Below, piece by piece: positions 1 through 8,280 of a stretch of 64,000 nt of DNA; the stretch's first letter is position 1, and every line of letters begins with the position of its first letter. The notes beneath the pieces are model-generated. The model was given only the letters and a program-made list of their open reading frames with translations. It did not search any database and was not told where the DNA came from. Position numbers and translations under genes: made by a program. The stretch lies in contig NZ_JAUSYS010000001.1 of the NCBI RefSeq assembly GCF_030817015.1, forward strand, positions 4,216,001-4,280,000, read 5' to 3'. Origin of the DNA: Arthrobacter sp. V1I7 (GTDB lineage: Bacteria; Actinomycetota; Actinomycetes; Actinomycetales; Micrococcaceae).

Positions 1-224
1 AACGTGGCGGCCCCCATCGCGGCGACGCCGGAGCCGCCTCCGGCCACCACGCCGATGAAAGCGAACTGCGAGCCGCCGCTGAAGAGCAGCAGGCTCAGCG
101 CCATGGTCTGCCAGAAGTCCAGCCCCGAGGTGACCGACAAGGCACCAAAGGACACGCCATAAAGACCGGTGGCAATGCTGATAGACAGCCCCACCCGCAC
201 CGCCGGGGACTGCAGGAGCTTCAC
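1..224 (-). CDS. azlC: AzlC family branched-chain amino acid permease, 5' part only
   Basis: Reading leftwards from a GTG at 224, the frame is open to the window edge and gives about 74 residues. It carries the typical AzlC opening: a GLSISIATGLYGVSFGAL-like first membrane helix followed by the LLLFSGGSQFAFIGV motif. AzlC is the large inner-membrane subunit that, with AzlD, exports branched-chain amino acids. The GTG overlaps the TGA of the upstream DoxX-like gene (GTGA), so the two are probably translationally coupled. The rest of the gene, and any azlD, lie outside the window. The family call comes from motifs I recognise; the substrate is inferred. Confidence 0.8.
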   Translation of the reverse strand, partial: MKLLQSPAVRVGLSISIATGLYGVSFGALSVTSGLDFWQTMALSLLLFSGGSQFAFIGVVAGGGSGVAAMGAAT

Positions 225-574
225 CGCCGCCGTCCCGGGGCCGAGATCCGCAGGGCGTCGACGTGCCCTGCCACGAACAGTGTGAAGATGGCGGCGGCGC
301 AGCCGGCCGCCGCGTGGCGCGTGGCCGGAATCAGGAGTCCGACGGCGCAGCCGACTTCGAGCAGACCGCTCGCGGCTACCCATTCCTCCCGGGACAGCAT
401 GGCAAACGGACCGTTGGCTCGCTCGCCGGAGTCGTCCCGGCACAGGAAGTCCGGCACCATCGGGCTGAAGAACTCCGGTTCCCGGAAGTGTTTCCCGGCG
501 CTGGCCAGCAGCAATGCGCTGAGGGCAGCCGCGGAAAGTGTCTGGGTGGCCCGGCCGGCCCAGCGAAATGGCAT
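221..574 (-). CDS. DoxX-like small membrane protein
   Basis: This 117-residue protein has hydrophobic segments near residues 10-25, 65-85 and 88-105 and the pattern AGKHFREPEFFSPMVP...WVAASGLLEVGCAVGLLIPATR, which is typical of the DoxX-like (quinol oxidase subunit-like) family. The biochemical role of these proteins is generally unknown. I chose the ATG at 574; a TTG four codons upstream is also possible, and neither has a good ribosome-binding site. The gene ends in a GTGA overlap with the azlC-like gene, which suggests one transcript. The final helix ends abruptly in an Arg-rich tail, so the C-terminus may be slightly shortened. Confidence 0.72.
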   Translation of the reverse strand: MPFRWAGRATQTLSAAALSALLLASAGKHFREPEFFSPMVPDFLCRDDSGERANGPFAMLSREEWVAASGLLEVGCAVGLLIPATRHAAAGCAAAIFTLFVAGHVDALRISAPGRRR

Positions 575-719
575 GGACCAACTCAATCACAGCCGCAGAA
601 CGTGCAGAAACCAGCGGGGGTTGCGCCGACGACGCCTGGCTGCCGGAGTGCCAGCAACTCGGCCTAGGCCCGCCTGAGTCCCGAAGCTTCCCGTTTCGAG
701 CTTGGTGATCTGCTCCCAA

Positions 720-812
720 GTCCGGCTCATAGCAGCGGGCCTGATCGAATCAGCCGGATACGGGAAGGTGAACTTCGCCGTTCCCGGCCTGCGCCAGTAC
801 CTCCGAGGCTGA
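720..812 (+). pseudogene. Remnant: C-terminus of an AAA-type ATP-binding protein
   Basis: The frame ending at TGA 810-812 reads VRLIAAGLIESAGYGKVNF, then AVPGLRQYLRG. This resembles the end of bacterial AAA/ATP-binding proteins, whose last winged-helix segment often ends in a line such as 'LIxxGLIE...FxVPGLxxYLR'. Nothing upstream in the same frame forms a gene, so only the last ~30 codons survive. The rest of 587-899 holds nothing I can support. The remnant lies 88 bp from the IS481 element, consistent with local decay. The family assignment rests on a short motif and is tentative. Confidence 0.35.
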
Positions 813-899
813 AGTTCACCAGCCGCGGCTCCCCGCAGGCAAGCCACTCTCCCATGCATCGTCGCGACTCAACCGATAGCGGATCTTCCGTCAACTAGA

Positions 900-1973
900 T
901 GTATTACCCACGGAGGTTGGTGACACGGCTGGCGGGTGGTTGACCCTTGAGTGAGGTGTGGCCTCGGTTGTGATTGTAGTGGTGCAACCAGGCGGGGAAA
1001 GCGGCAACACGCTCGGCCTCTGATGCGTAGGGCTTCGCGTAGGCCCATTCGTCGAGCATGGTGCGGTTGAACCGCTCAACCTTTCCGTTGGTCTGGGGGC
1101 GATAGGGGCGCGTGCGTTTGTGCTTGATGTCCGCACCGAGAGCCTGGGCGAAGACGCGGGAGCGGTAGCAGGAGCCGTTATCTGTCAAGACCCGGCTCAC
1201 CGTGATCCCGGCGGCGTTGAAGGCAGCGTTTGCCCGTTCCCAGAAGCCGGCGGCGGTTTTTTTCTTCTCGTCAGAGAGGATCTCGGTGTAGGCAAAGCGG
1301 GAGTGGTCATCGACTGCGTTATGCAGGTAAGCGTAGCCGGGCCTGCGGTTGGCGTTTGTGCCGGTCTTGTTCCGGTTCCCCGCGGCCCGGCCGGTCACGC
1401 GGTGTCCGCCGCCGTCAGGAATCCGGCCGAGTTTCTTGATGTCCACGTGGACCATGTCCCCGGGGTTCTGGTGCTCGTAGCGGCGGATCACCCTGCCCGT
1501 GGCCCGGTCCAGCCACGACAGCCTGGCAAGCCGGTACCGGGAGAGGACCTTGTGCACGGTGGACGGGTGGATACCGAGCAGGTAACCGATCCTCGCCGGC
1601 CCCCAGCGGCGGTTGACCCGCAGCGCGATGATTCGTCGTTCCCGCCGGGCAGGAGTGCGGCGCGGGGACCGGGACGGCCGGCTGGAGAGGTCCTCCATGC
1701 CGTCTTCGCCCAGCTCCCGGTAGCGGCTGGCCCAGCGCGCCGCGGTCGGGACGGAGACCTGAAAACGTTCTGCAGCCCGACGTAACGGCCAGCCGTCCTC
1801 GACAATGCACTTTGCCAGCTCGATCCGTCCCCTGCGGGCGAGAAAAGCATTAGGGTGGGACATTGAAGACCTCCGTTTGTGGAATTGGACTCTAGACAAG
1901 CCCCACTCCACTCGGAGGTCTTCTTCATGTCACCACACCACGCCGACCGTCACTAACGTCTGTGGTTAATACA
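900..1973 (-). mobile_element. IS481-family insertion sequence, complete (1074 bp)
   Basis: The element is bounded by imperfect 25-bp inverted repeats. The left end at 900 reads TGTATTACCCACGGAGG, and the right end on the other strand reads TGTATTAACCACAGACG; both continue to GTGAC. Immediately outside, ACTAGA occurs at 894-899 and again at 1974-1979, a 6-bp target-site duplication. One intact transposase fills the element. The intact ends, duplication and reading frame suggest a fairly recent and possibly still active insertion. It sits between two gene remnants. Confidence 0.9.
904..1863 (-). CDS. IS481-family DDE transposase
   Basis: The 319-residue protein begins MSHPNAFLARRGR and has an N-terminal helix-turn-helix (WPLRRAAERFQVSVPTAARW) of the kind that binds IS ends. 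An integrase-type DDE core follows: the first Asp in MVHVDIKKLG, the second in VLTDNGSCYRS and the Glu in NGKVERFNRT. The length is usual for IS481. I chose the start at 1863 because it matches the family N-terminus; the frame stays open upstream. The leader contains an 11-bp inverted repeat (1865-1875 with 1913-1923) that would fold in any transcript entering from outside and could shield the start. No frameshift is visible. Confidence 0.93.
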   Translation of the reverse strand: MSHPNAFLARRGRIELAKCIVEDGWPLRRAAERFQVSVPTAARWASRYRELGEDGMEDLSSRPSRSPRRTPARRERRIIALRVNRRWGPARIGYLLGIHPSTVHKVLSRYRLARLSWLDRATGRVIRRYEHQNPGDMVHVDIKKLGRIPDGGGHRVTGRAAGNRNKTGTNANRRPGYAYLHNAVDDHSRFAYTEILSDEKKKTAAGFWERANAAFNAAGITVSRVLTDNGSCYRSRVFAQALGADIKHKRTRPYRPQTNGKVERFNRTMLDEWAYAKPYASEAERVAAFPAWLHHYNHNRGHTSLKGQPPASRVTNLRG

Positions 1974-2119
1974 ACTAGATGGCGAACAGGGGAGTGGCCG
2001 CCAAGGCGAGATAAAATCCTGCGTTCGGCTGCATCTCGCTTCGCCCCTGTACCGGCCACTACTGGGAAGACCGTGGAAACATCCAGACCTGTCCATAGCC
2101 GGTGAGTTACTCCCGGGAT

Positions 2120-2245
2120 GTCCCGGTAACTCTTCTGCCGGCCGGCCGCACGAAGTGCGGACATTTCCCCGTGCGCGATGGGGTCCCCGTTTTGGACTCG
2201 TTCGTTGTGTCCACTCGCGATGACCACACCGTCACGCGCGGCCGT
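2120..2245 (-). pseudogene. Remnant of a cytosine deaminase-like nucleoside deaminase
   Basis: One frame encodes GVVIASGHNERVQNGDPIAHGE followed by MSALRAAGRQKSYRD. This matches the core of yeast-type cytosine deaminases and related enzymes: a GHN.R.Q.G substrate loop, then the HGE zinc/proton-shuttle motif. The second zinc motif PCxxC and everything after it are missing, and no start lies in front because the frame runs into the end of the dicarboxylate transporter gene. Only about 42 codons remain, so it cannot be an active enzyme. It was probably truncated on both sides by rearrangements in the IS481 neighbourhood. Confidence 0.6.
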
Positions 2246-2249
2246 TCTT

Positions 2250-3674
2250 TCATCGTTCCTCCTTGCGCGGCGCCGCCGCACCGGCAGCCTCCCGTTCGTG
2301 CTCCTCGTGTTCCCGGACGCCTTCCGGAGGACCCTCATAGCCATGGTCTTCGTCCATCGTGACTTCGTCGAACGGGAAGGCACCGGACAGGACCTGCTCC
2401 ACCTGGTCTTTGTCAATTTCCCGGGTCCAGGTGCCGATCAGCACCGTGGCCACGGCGTTGCCGGTGAAATTGGTCAGCGCCCGGGCCTCGGACATAAACC
2501 GGTCGATCCCCACGATCAGTCCCACACCCTCCACCAGGTCTGGCCGGTGCGACTGCAGACCACCGGCCAGGGTGGCCAGTCCAGCCCCGGTGACCCCAGC
2601 GGCGCCCTTGGAGGCAATGATCATGAACACCAGCAGCGAAATCTGCTCACCGATGGACAACGGCGTGCCCAGAGCTTCCGCAACGAACAACGAGGCCATG
2701 GTCAAGTAAATGGCCGTGCCGTCCAGGTTGAAGGAATACCCCGTCGGCACCGTGATACCGACCACCGGCTTCGCGATACCCAGATGCTCCATCTTGGCGA
2801 TCAGCCGCGGCAGCGCCACCTCGGAGGATGAAGTGGAGAAAATGAGCAGATATTCACGGGCCAGATACCTCATCAACCGGAAGATATTGACCCCGGTGAC
2901 GAACTTCAACAGACTCCCCAACACCACGACGATGAAGACAATGCAGGTGATGTAGAAGGCGACCATGAGGGTCGCCAGACTGATAATCGCCTGGATGCCA
3001 GTCTGCCCGACGACGGCGGCGATGGCGCCGAAAGCACCGATGGGCGCCAGCCACATGATCATAGCCAGGATCCGGAACACGAGCGTCTGGACGGAACCAA
3101 TCGCTTTTAGGATCGGCACACCCGACCTGCCCATCCGCTGGAGGGCGAAACCGACCAGCAGCGCCACAAACAGCGTCTGAAGGATGCTGGCGGAGGTCAG
3201 CGAAGACAGCAGCGTGGTCGGGATGATGCCCAAGATAAACTCGGTGGTTCCCGCGGCCTCCCCGTCACCGCCTCCGGCTTCGAAGGTGCCGCCCTGGAGG
3301 TTGAGCCCTTCACCCGGCTGAACGAGGTTGCCGACAATGAGCCCGATGGCCAGTGCGAAAGTGGACATTAGCATAAAGTAGCCGAGCGCCAGACCGCCAA
3401 CTTTGCCCACGGTGGCCGCCTTGGCGATCGACCCGACGCCCAGCACGATGGTGCAGAAGATGATCGGGGCGATCATCATCTTGATCAGCGCAATGAAACC
3501 GTCGCCCAACGGCTTCAGCGCCTGTGCAAAGCCCGGCGCCACCAGACCGAGCACAGCGCCCAGCACGACGGCTGCGATCACCGTCACATAGAGAACGTGG
3601 GTCCTGTCCTTCTTCTTCCTCGCCTCCGGGGGAGATGCTGCACTGCCCGCAGGGACCTGCGCCGAGGATGACAT
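2250..3674 (-). CDS. dctA: Cation:dicarboxylate symporter (DctA/GltP family)
   Basis: The 474-residue inner-membrane protein of the dicarboxylate/amino acid:cation symporter family has hydrophobic segments spread over residues 25-400. It has the signature SSSE at 282-285 (first re-entrant loop) and PTGYSFNLDGT at 310-320 (cation and substrate site). The family imports C4-dicarboxylates or acidic amino acids with H+ or Na+; the charge pattern fits DctA, but glutamate cannot be excluded. The start at 3674 follows AAGGAGG at ideal spacing; upstream in-frame codons are less likely. The C-terminal tail (about 70 residues) is Glu/Arg-rich and cytoplasmic. The gene stands alone. Confidence 0.88.
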   Translation of the reverse strand: MSSSAQVPAGSAASPPEARKKKDRTHVLYVTVIAAVVLGAVLGLVAPGFAQALKPLGDGFIALIKMMIAPIIFCTIVLGVGSIAKAATVGKVGGLALGYFMLMSTFALAIGLIVGNLVQPGEGLNLQGGTFEAGGGDGEAAGTTEFILGIIPTTLLSSLTSASILQTLFVALLVGFALQRMGRSGVPILKAIGSVQTLVFRILAMIMWLAPIGAFGAIAAVVGQTGIQAIISLATLMVAFYITCIVFIVVVLGSLLKFVTGVNIFRLMRYLAREYLLIFSTSSSEVALPRLIAKMEHLGIAKPVVGITVPTGYSFNLDGTAIYLTMASLFVAEALGTPLSIGEQISLLVFMIIASKGAAGVTGAGLATLAGGLQSHRPDLVEGVGLIVGIDRFMSEARALTNFTGNAVATVLIGTWTREIDKDQVEQVLSGAFPFDEVTMDEDHGYEGPPEGVREHEEHEREAAGAAAPRKEER

Positions 3675-4012
3675 CGAAAGCCTCCTTAAGATCCGGTGAA
3701 TTACTCGATGTCTACTAATGTCCCACTGTGTAACCGGGATCACCATGGTGGTACGCGTGAGATAGTCCCCGGCCTCTCCCTCCGCTACAACTCATCGCCT
3801 TCGCGTCAGGGCTTCCAGACCGCGAATCTCCTTGGTTCTTGTGCCTTCATTGTCAATGGCTCATTCCACGAAGCATGGCCGTCCGTGGCCACGAACTTCA
3901 CCTGGTTTTTCATCTCCGCGATGGCACTTTTTCGCATGCGCTCCTTGGACGAGTCGCCGCGCTGGATCACCACCCGTTATTTAACGATCGTCGGGAATCG
4001 GCTAACGGGGTG
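3675..4012. other. Intergenic region upstream of the symporter gene
   Basis: This 338-bp stretch lies between the symporter start and the 3' end of the beta-propeller gene. It must hold the symporter promoter, but I see no convincing -35/-10 pair. Both + strand frames are open, yet they resemble no family, lack a ribosome-binding site and overlap the next gene. I find no RNA gene and no strong terminator here. Confidence 0.5.
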
Positions 4013-5782
4013 TCATTTGGCGGAAATCACGGTTGTCGTTTCCGTGGCCGTGTTGTTCGCGCTGTCAGGGTCCGGTTGGTTGGCGCGCGCGGTTGCGGTG
4101 TTGGAGATGGTTCCGGCTTTCGCCGGGTTGACGACGATGGTCACTGTGGCCGTTCCGGATGCCGCCAGCGATCCGAGGTCACAGGTCAGTATGCCGCCGC
4201 TCTTGCCGCTGCCTTCACGCTGGCAGGAACCTTGGCTGGACGATGCCGAGACGAAGATGGCGTCGGGCAGGGTGTCTGTCATGCTGAGGCCGGATGCGCC
4301 GCCCGGGCCGTGGTTCTGAAGCGTGACCGTGTAGGTGACCTGGCCGCGGGCCAGGACCGGGTCCGGCGAGTCCGTCATTGTTAGGGCGATATCAGAAGCG
4401 AGTCTCATGTCCCGGACAAAGGCATCCCTGAAAGTATTCCCGTCGTCGGGCACGAGTGACGACTGCGAATCGAAGGCTATGACCTGGCCACTGGGGGTCA
4501 TTGACGGAAACAGGCTGTTACCGTCGCCGAAGGTGCCGTCACTGGACACGCTGACAATCTCGGTTGTCCCCTCCGCAATGTCGCGCAGATATATGTTTTC
4601 GCGGAAGTCCTCGGGGCCGCCGAAATTGGTGGCGCGGGATACGAGCGCCACGTACCGGCCGTCATCGCTCACGTCTCCCGCAAACGTCAATTCATCACCC
4701 TGCTCGCCTGTGTCGTTCACGCTGACGAGCGTGTACTCACCGGTGGCGGTATCGACGTGCCAAGCGTCCTCATTGAAGCCGTTGGTGTCCGGGCTGATGA
4801 AGCCGTCGTCCTTGGTAGTGAAAGTGAGAAACCGGCCGTTGTTGCTGATCCCGTTGGCGAGGCCGTGCAGGGTGACGAACGAAAACGGATTGCCGCGCCC
4901 GGTTGTGACAGCGGACATAACGCCGGTTCCGCGGTTGTACAAGAACGCGTCGACGTCGTCGGTGTCCGCCTCCGCACCGGGCACCAGGTTTGAGGCGAAG
5001 GAGGAGAAGTAGACAAAGCTTCCGTCTTCACTCAGCTGTGGGGTGAAATACGATCCGCCGTTGGCGTCGGAACCCTCGGGAGTTTGGCTGATGCGTTCGG
5101 TGACCGAGGCCTGACGGTCATGAACGAAGATATCTGCAGCGAAATTGGTGTCGGACGGAACAAGGTCCTCAGCGTAGGAATAGAACGCCACGTACCTGCC
5201 GTCGGCACTAATGTCCGGATTTTCACCGCCGCCGGCCTGGGCGCCGCCGCTCGCAACGCTTACGCGTGTGGTCACCTTGGTGACGCGGTCGTGCACAAAG
5301 ACGTCCGCGGTATTGTTGGTGTCTCCCTTGACCAGGTTGGTGGACTCCGAGTCAAACGCCACATACCTGCCATCCGCGCTGATGGATGGGCCGCCCATTC
5401 CATTTAGGACGCCGCTGTCGCCGTCGCCCTGCCGTCCGGCGCTGGAAACGCTGACGCGTTCGGTAGTTCCGGTCAGCCGATCCCGGACGAAGGTGTCGTA
5501 TCCGGCGGTCAGGGATGACAGGCCGCCGTTGGTGTCATCCGGAACGAGGTTCCCGGCTCTGGAGGTGAAAGCCACATAACGACCGTCCGCGCTGACCGAG
5601 GGCCGTTCGCTATCGCTGTCGCCCTGGGTTCCGGTGCCGCTGACACTCACCAATTCAGTGAATCCAGGCGCTGGTGCCGCGATGGCCGCTGATGCCGGGA
5701 TGATCAGTACACCGGCCGCCGCCCAAACCGTGATGGCAGCGGCCCTGCTACCCATCCCGGACATGCTCTTTTTCCGTGTCAC
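4013..5782 (-). CDS. Secreted WD40-like (PD40/TolB-type) beta-propeller protein with DUF11 domain
   Basis: The 589-residue protein opens with a signal peptide (Lys/Arg start, hydrophobic stretch ending ASAAIAAPAP). It then has about seven repeats of the pattern SADGRYVAFxSxAxNLVPxDTN..DxFVxDR, typical of PD40/TolB-like blades. The last ~110 residues form a DUF11-type beta-sandwich (MTDSPDPVLARGQVTYTVTL...NTATARANQPDPDSANNT). It is likely extracellular and may bind a ligand or cell-surface partner. There is no LPxTG motif or C-terminal anchor. I chose GTG 5782 because it gives a normal signal peptide; ATG 5764 is an alternative and an upstream extension to about 6001 is unlikely. Confidence 0.82.
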   Translation of the reverse strand: MTRKKSMSGMGSRAAAITVWAAAGVLIIPASAAIAAPAPGFTELVSVSGTGTQGDSDSERPSVSADGRYVAFTSRAGNLVPDDTNGGLSSLTAGYDTFVRDRLTGTTERVSVSSAGRQGDGDSGVLNGMGGPSISADGRYVAFDSESTNLVKGDTNNTADVFVHDRVTKVTTRVSVASGGAQAGGGENPDISADGRYVAFYSYAEDLVPSDTNFAADIFVHDRQASVTERISQTPEGSDANGGSYFTPQLSEDGSFVYFSSFASNLVPGAEADTDDVDAFLYNRGTGVMSAVTTGRGNPFSFVTLHGLANGISNNGRFLTFTTKDDGFISPDTNGFNEDAWHVDTATGEYTLVSVNDTGEQGDELTFAGDVSDDGRYVALVSRATNFGGPEDFRENIYLRDIAEGTTEIVSVSSDGTFGDGNSLFPSMTPSGQVIAFDSQSSLVPDDGNTFRDAFVRDMRLASDIALTMTDSPDPVLARGQVTYTVTLQNHGPGGASGLSMTDTLPDAIFVSASSSQGSCQREGSGKSGGILTCDLGSLAASGTATVTIVVNPAKAGTISNTATARANQPDPDSANNTATETTTVISAK

Positions 5783-6021
5783 AACCAGTGTTCCCCGTTC
5801 ATTTGCATCGCCTGATGAACCAGCCTCCATCAGATCGTCAGGGCTGCCTCTCAGCCCACGGCAAACATCTCGCAAGTCTCTTGCGGAAACCCTGTAAATA
5901 TCTGATGAGCCGCCCCAACGGAAAACCAAGCGTCGCGGTAAAGGATTTCCCCACACGTCTTCCTGCCGCGAATGCCGCCAAGGGCCTGACCCAATCCCCA
6001 AAAAGTGAGCCGGTCGAGGAG

Positions 6022-6774
6022 TTAGCCTGCAGCGCCAGACTGTCCAGCGTAGGCCTTTGCCTGCTCGCGGACCTGGTTGAGGTAGGACTCAGACTGGTTG
6101 TAGGAGTAGATGGCGTCGTTCCAGCCCCTTGCGGTCGTGAGGTGACGGCCGTGGGCGCACAGGTACGAGGCGGCACTCAGCGCGGCGTCGTCGATGTTAG
6201 AGGGGTCGGCTGCTCCGTCGCCGTTCCCGTCCCGCCCCGCGTACTGCCAAGTGGACGGAATGAACTGCATCGGTCCGACGGCGCGGTCCCAGAGGGCGTC
6301 ACCGTCCAAGGCACCCGCGTCCGTGTCAGCGATGGCGGCGAAACCATCGCCGTTGAGGCTGGGGCCGATGATCGGCCCGCTCGCCTGCCCGGTGGTTGTC
6401 AGGTGTCCGCCGCCGTGAGTTCCGTGGCCGGATTCGATGAAGCCGATGGCCGCCACCGTATTCCAGCCGATCCCGCAGGTCGGAGCGGAAACGTTGGCCG
6501 CGACGGCCGCAGTCACGTAGGCCTTCAGCGCGCGGGCAGGGATGCCGGTTTGCGCCGCAGCCCGGATGAGCCACTGCGCGTCCGCGCTCCGGGTAATGCT
6601 CACCGCGGAGGTGCTGTCGGTCGACAGCATTTCGAGTGTCGCCTCCGCCTGCGGCGGTGGAGGCAGGGCCCCGCGGGTCTCCGCACCGGACAGAGGGAGC
6701 GCCCAGAATAAGAACCCGGTGATCACGCAGAATACGAACAGGCCGAAAACTGCAAGGCGTTTCAGACGGAGCAC
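6022..6774 (-). CDS. Secreted lytic murein transglycosylase
   Basis: The 250-residue protein has an N-terminal membrane/signal segment (residues 6-28). A transglycosylase domain of the MltB/SLT_2 type follows, with catalytic Glu114 in IGFIESGHG and the downstream AVGPMQFIPSTW and DAALSAASYLC blocks that line the glycan groove. It cleaves the beta-1,4 bond of peptidoglycan and leaves a 1,6-anhydro end. A calcium-loop-like DGNGDGAADP stretch precedes the C-terminal helices. The start is a GTG at 6774 with a weak ribosome-binding site. Its neighbours are also exported proteins, but spacing gives no sign of an operon. Confidence 0.87.
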   Translation of the reverse strand: MLRLKRLAVFGLFVFCVITGFLFWALPLSGAETRGALPPPPQAEATLEMLSTDSTSAVSITRSADAQWLIRAAAQTGIPARALKAYVTAAVAANVSAPTCGIGWNTVAAIGFIESGHGTHGGGHLTTTGQASGPIIGPSLNGDGFAAIADTDAGALDGDALWDRAVGPMQFIPSTWQYAGRDGNGDGAADPSNIDDAALSAASYLCAHGRHLTTARGWNDAIYSYNQSESYLNQVREQAKAYAGQSGAAG

Positions 6775-7023
6775 GGACTACTCGAACCCTCCATGGACGA
6801 CACTGGTGCGCTGGTCCCGCGATTCCTTGACGCCGGATCGGGCTCCGTCGTAATCGGTTGCCACTGAGGTGACTCTCATTCCTAGGTTTGTGCTGACCGG
6901 AAGCAAACGTACACCATGGTCCGCGGTTGAGGGCCGCAATTCTCAGCACCGGTTTCCGGCGCGGCGGACTGGCCCAGACTGAGTACGCGCCGGGCACCCT
7001 GCGCGAGAAAGTCTTCGGCTCGT

Positions 7024-7344
7024 TTAGCTTCTGAGGCCCACGCCGTAGGTCAGCACCCTATTACCGGCTGGGCACCACACCCATGCCGTCTCATGACTCC
7101 CCGCCCGCTTCCAGTCACTTTCGACGAACGCCGCGTTGTAGGGCCAGAAATTCTGCATGCACGTGGCCCAGACTTGGTAGGCACCCGTTCCCCCGGAACA
7201 GTGAGCGGTGGCGTAAGGGAACCAGACGCCATCATTGGTCCAGCAGCCGGTCGGTGCCGCCGCCGCCGGCCCAGCACCGATGGGCAGCAGCAAGAGGCCA
7301 GCCACGGTGGCCGCGAGTGCGATCCGTCTTGATCGTTGCTTCAT
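7024..7344 (-). CDS. Small secreted cysteine-containing protein of unknown function
   Basis: The 106-residue protein has a clear signal peptide (MKQRSRRIALAATVAGLLLL, cleavage near GPAAAAP). The mature part of about 76 residues is rich in Trp and Tyr and contains four cysteines, suggesting two disulphide bonds. The start at 7344 is preceded by a purine-rich GAGGGGG stretch. I do not recognise a family. The region 7345-7629 beside it contains no gene I can support. Confidence 0.66.
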   Translation of the reverse strand: MKQRSRRIALAATVAGLLLLPIGAGPAAAAPTGCWTNDGVWFPYATAHCSGGTGAYQVWATCMQNFWPYNAAFVESDWKRAGSHETAWVWCPAGNRVLTYGVGLRS

Positions 7345-7629
7345 GGCGGCCCCCTCTACCCGCAGGACTGACCCTTCGAATACTGCCCCGAGTAGACCTA
7401 TCGTAGGAGCCTGCCCGATCGTGTGCAAGAGGCTGGCTACCTGCCGAAGTTGGCTCTGCAGGGGCGGTAGTCCGGCGCTTCCAGCTCGTCAGGTGGAGCC
7501 GGCGGGCGGCGATGACCAGCACTCCCGGCCGCCGCGTTGACGATGAGGATCGCCAGTGTCCTGGCCGCCAACGACAGGGCCTAGCGTAATTTCCCTGCAC
7601 CCACCCCGGTTGCGGGAGGATCCTGGTGT

Positions 7630-8184
7630 TCAGTAACCATCAGTGCTTTCCGACCCCGCTGGATCCTGCCCCGGCGTGAACCGCCGGTGGTGGGTCGTTT
7701 CAAGCGTACGCTCCACCGGCGGGCCCGGTTGTCCTGGGCTGGTCTGCGGGTCCGGTGGTGGGCCTTGGAAGGAGTCAACAAATCTGGCCAATTGCTGCTG
7801 GAGGATCTCCCAGCCCTCGACATCCATGGCCGCCGGAAAGGCGTTATTCTCCGCGTTACGGGCCGCTTCCAGGGCCGCCTGTCCCGCCTCCGTCAGTTCG
7901 ACCTGGAGTTGGCGACGGTCCGTCTCGTTCCGGGTTCTGGTCACGAGCCCTTGGGATTCCAGCCGGGCCAGGACTCTGCCGAGGGTCTGGCTTTGGACGT
8001 GCACTTTCGCGGCGAGCTGTTCCTGGTTTAGCGGGCGGGGGGCGACAGCCTCCAGGGCGATAACTGCGGCGCGCGTCAGGCCCAGCGGCGCCAGCGCTTC
8101 ATCCTGGCGGCGCTGAACCAGCCGGGCCGCCGCGACCAGAAGCCGATAGCTGCCCCGGAGGTTCGGTTCAGGATCGCGGCTCAT
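7630..8184 (-). CDS. MarR-family transcriptional regulator
   Basis: The 184-residue protein has the MarR winged-helix fold: dimer helix near residues 8-30, recognition helix in LNQEQLAAKVHVQSQTLGRV, wing in LVTRTRNETDRRQLQVELT, and C-terminal dimer helices. A Pro-rich tail of about 45 residues is longer than usual. The start at 8184 follows AGGAAGG at 8-nt spacing. These proteins usually repress nearby genes and release DNA on binding small aromatics or on oxidation. CATG-centred palindromes 750-970 bp away, upstream of the stress-envelope genes, are plausible targets (inference). A hairpin separates it from the gene upstream. Confidence 0.88.
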   Translation of the reverse strand: MSRDPEPNLRGSYRLLVAAARLVQRRQDEALAPLGLTRAAVIALEAVAPRPLNQEQLAAKVHVQSQTLGRVLARLESQGLVTRTRNETDRRQLQVELTEAGQAALEAARNAENNAFPAAMDVEGWEILQQQLARFVDSFQGPPPDPQTSPGQPGPPVERTLETTHHRRFTPGQDPAGSESTDGY

Positions 8185-8218
8185 CCGTGATGCCTTCCTG
8201 GGTCGGGACGTGCAGAGC

Positions 8219-8271
8219 AAAAATATGAGAGTGGAAGTCAGGACCAGGGCGGGGTCCTGTCCCTGACTTCC
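8219..8271 (-). terminator. Terminator of the PRC-barrel/DUF2382 gene
   Basis: A 10-bp stem (8233-8242 with 8262-8271) contains a further GGACC/GGTCC-type pairing and is followed, in the leftward direction, by ATATTTTT after a short gap. It lies just behind the stop at 8281 and before the MarR start. Confidence 0.65.
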
Positions 8272-8280
8272 GCTTGTTTG

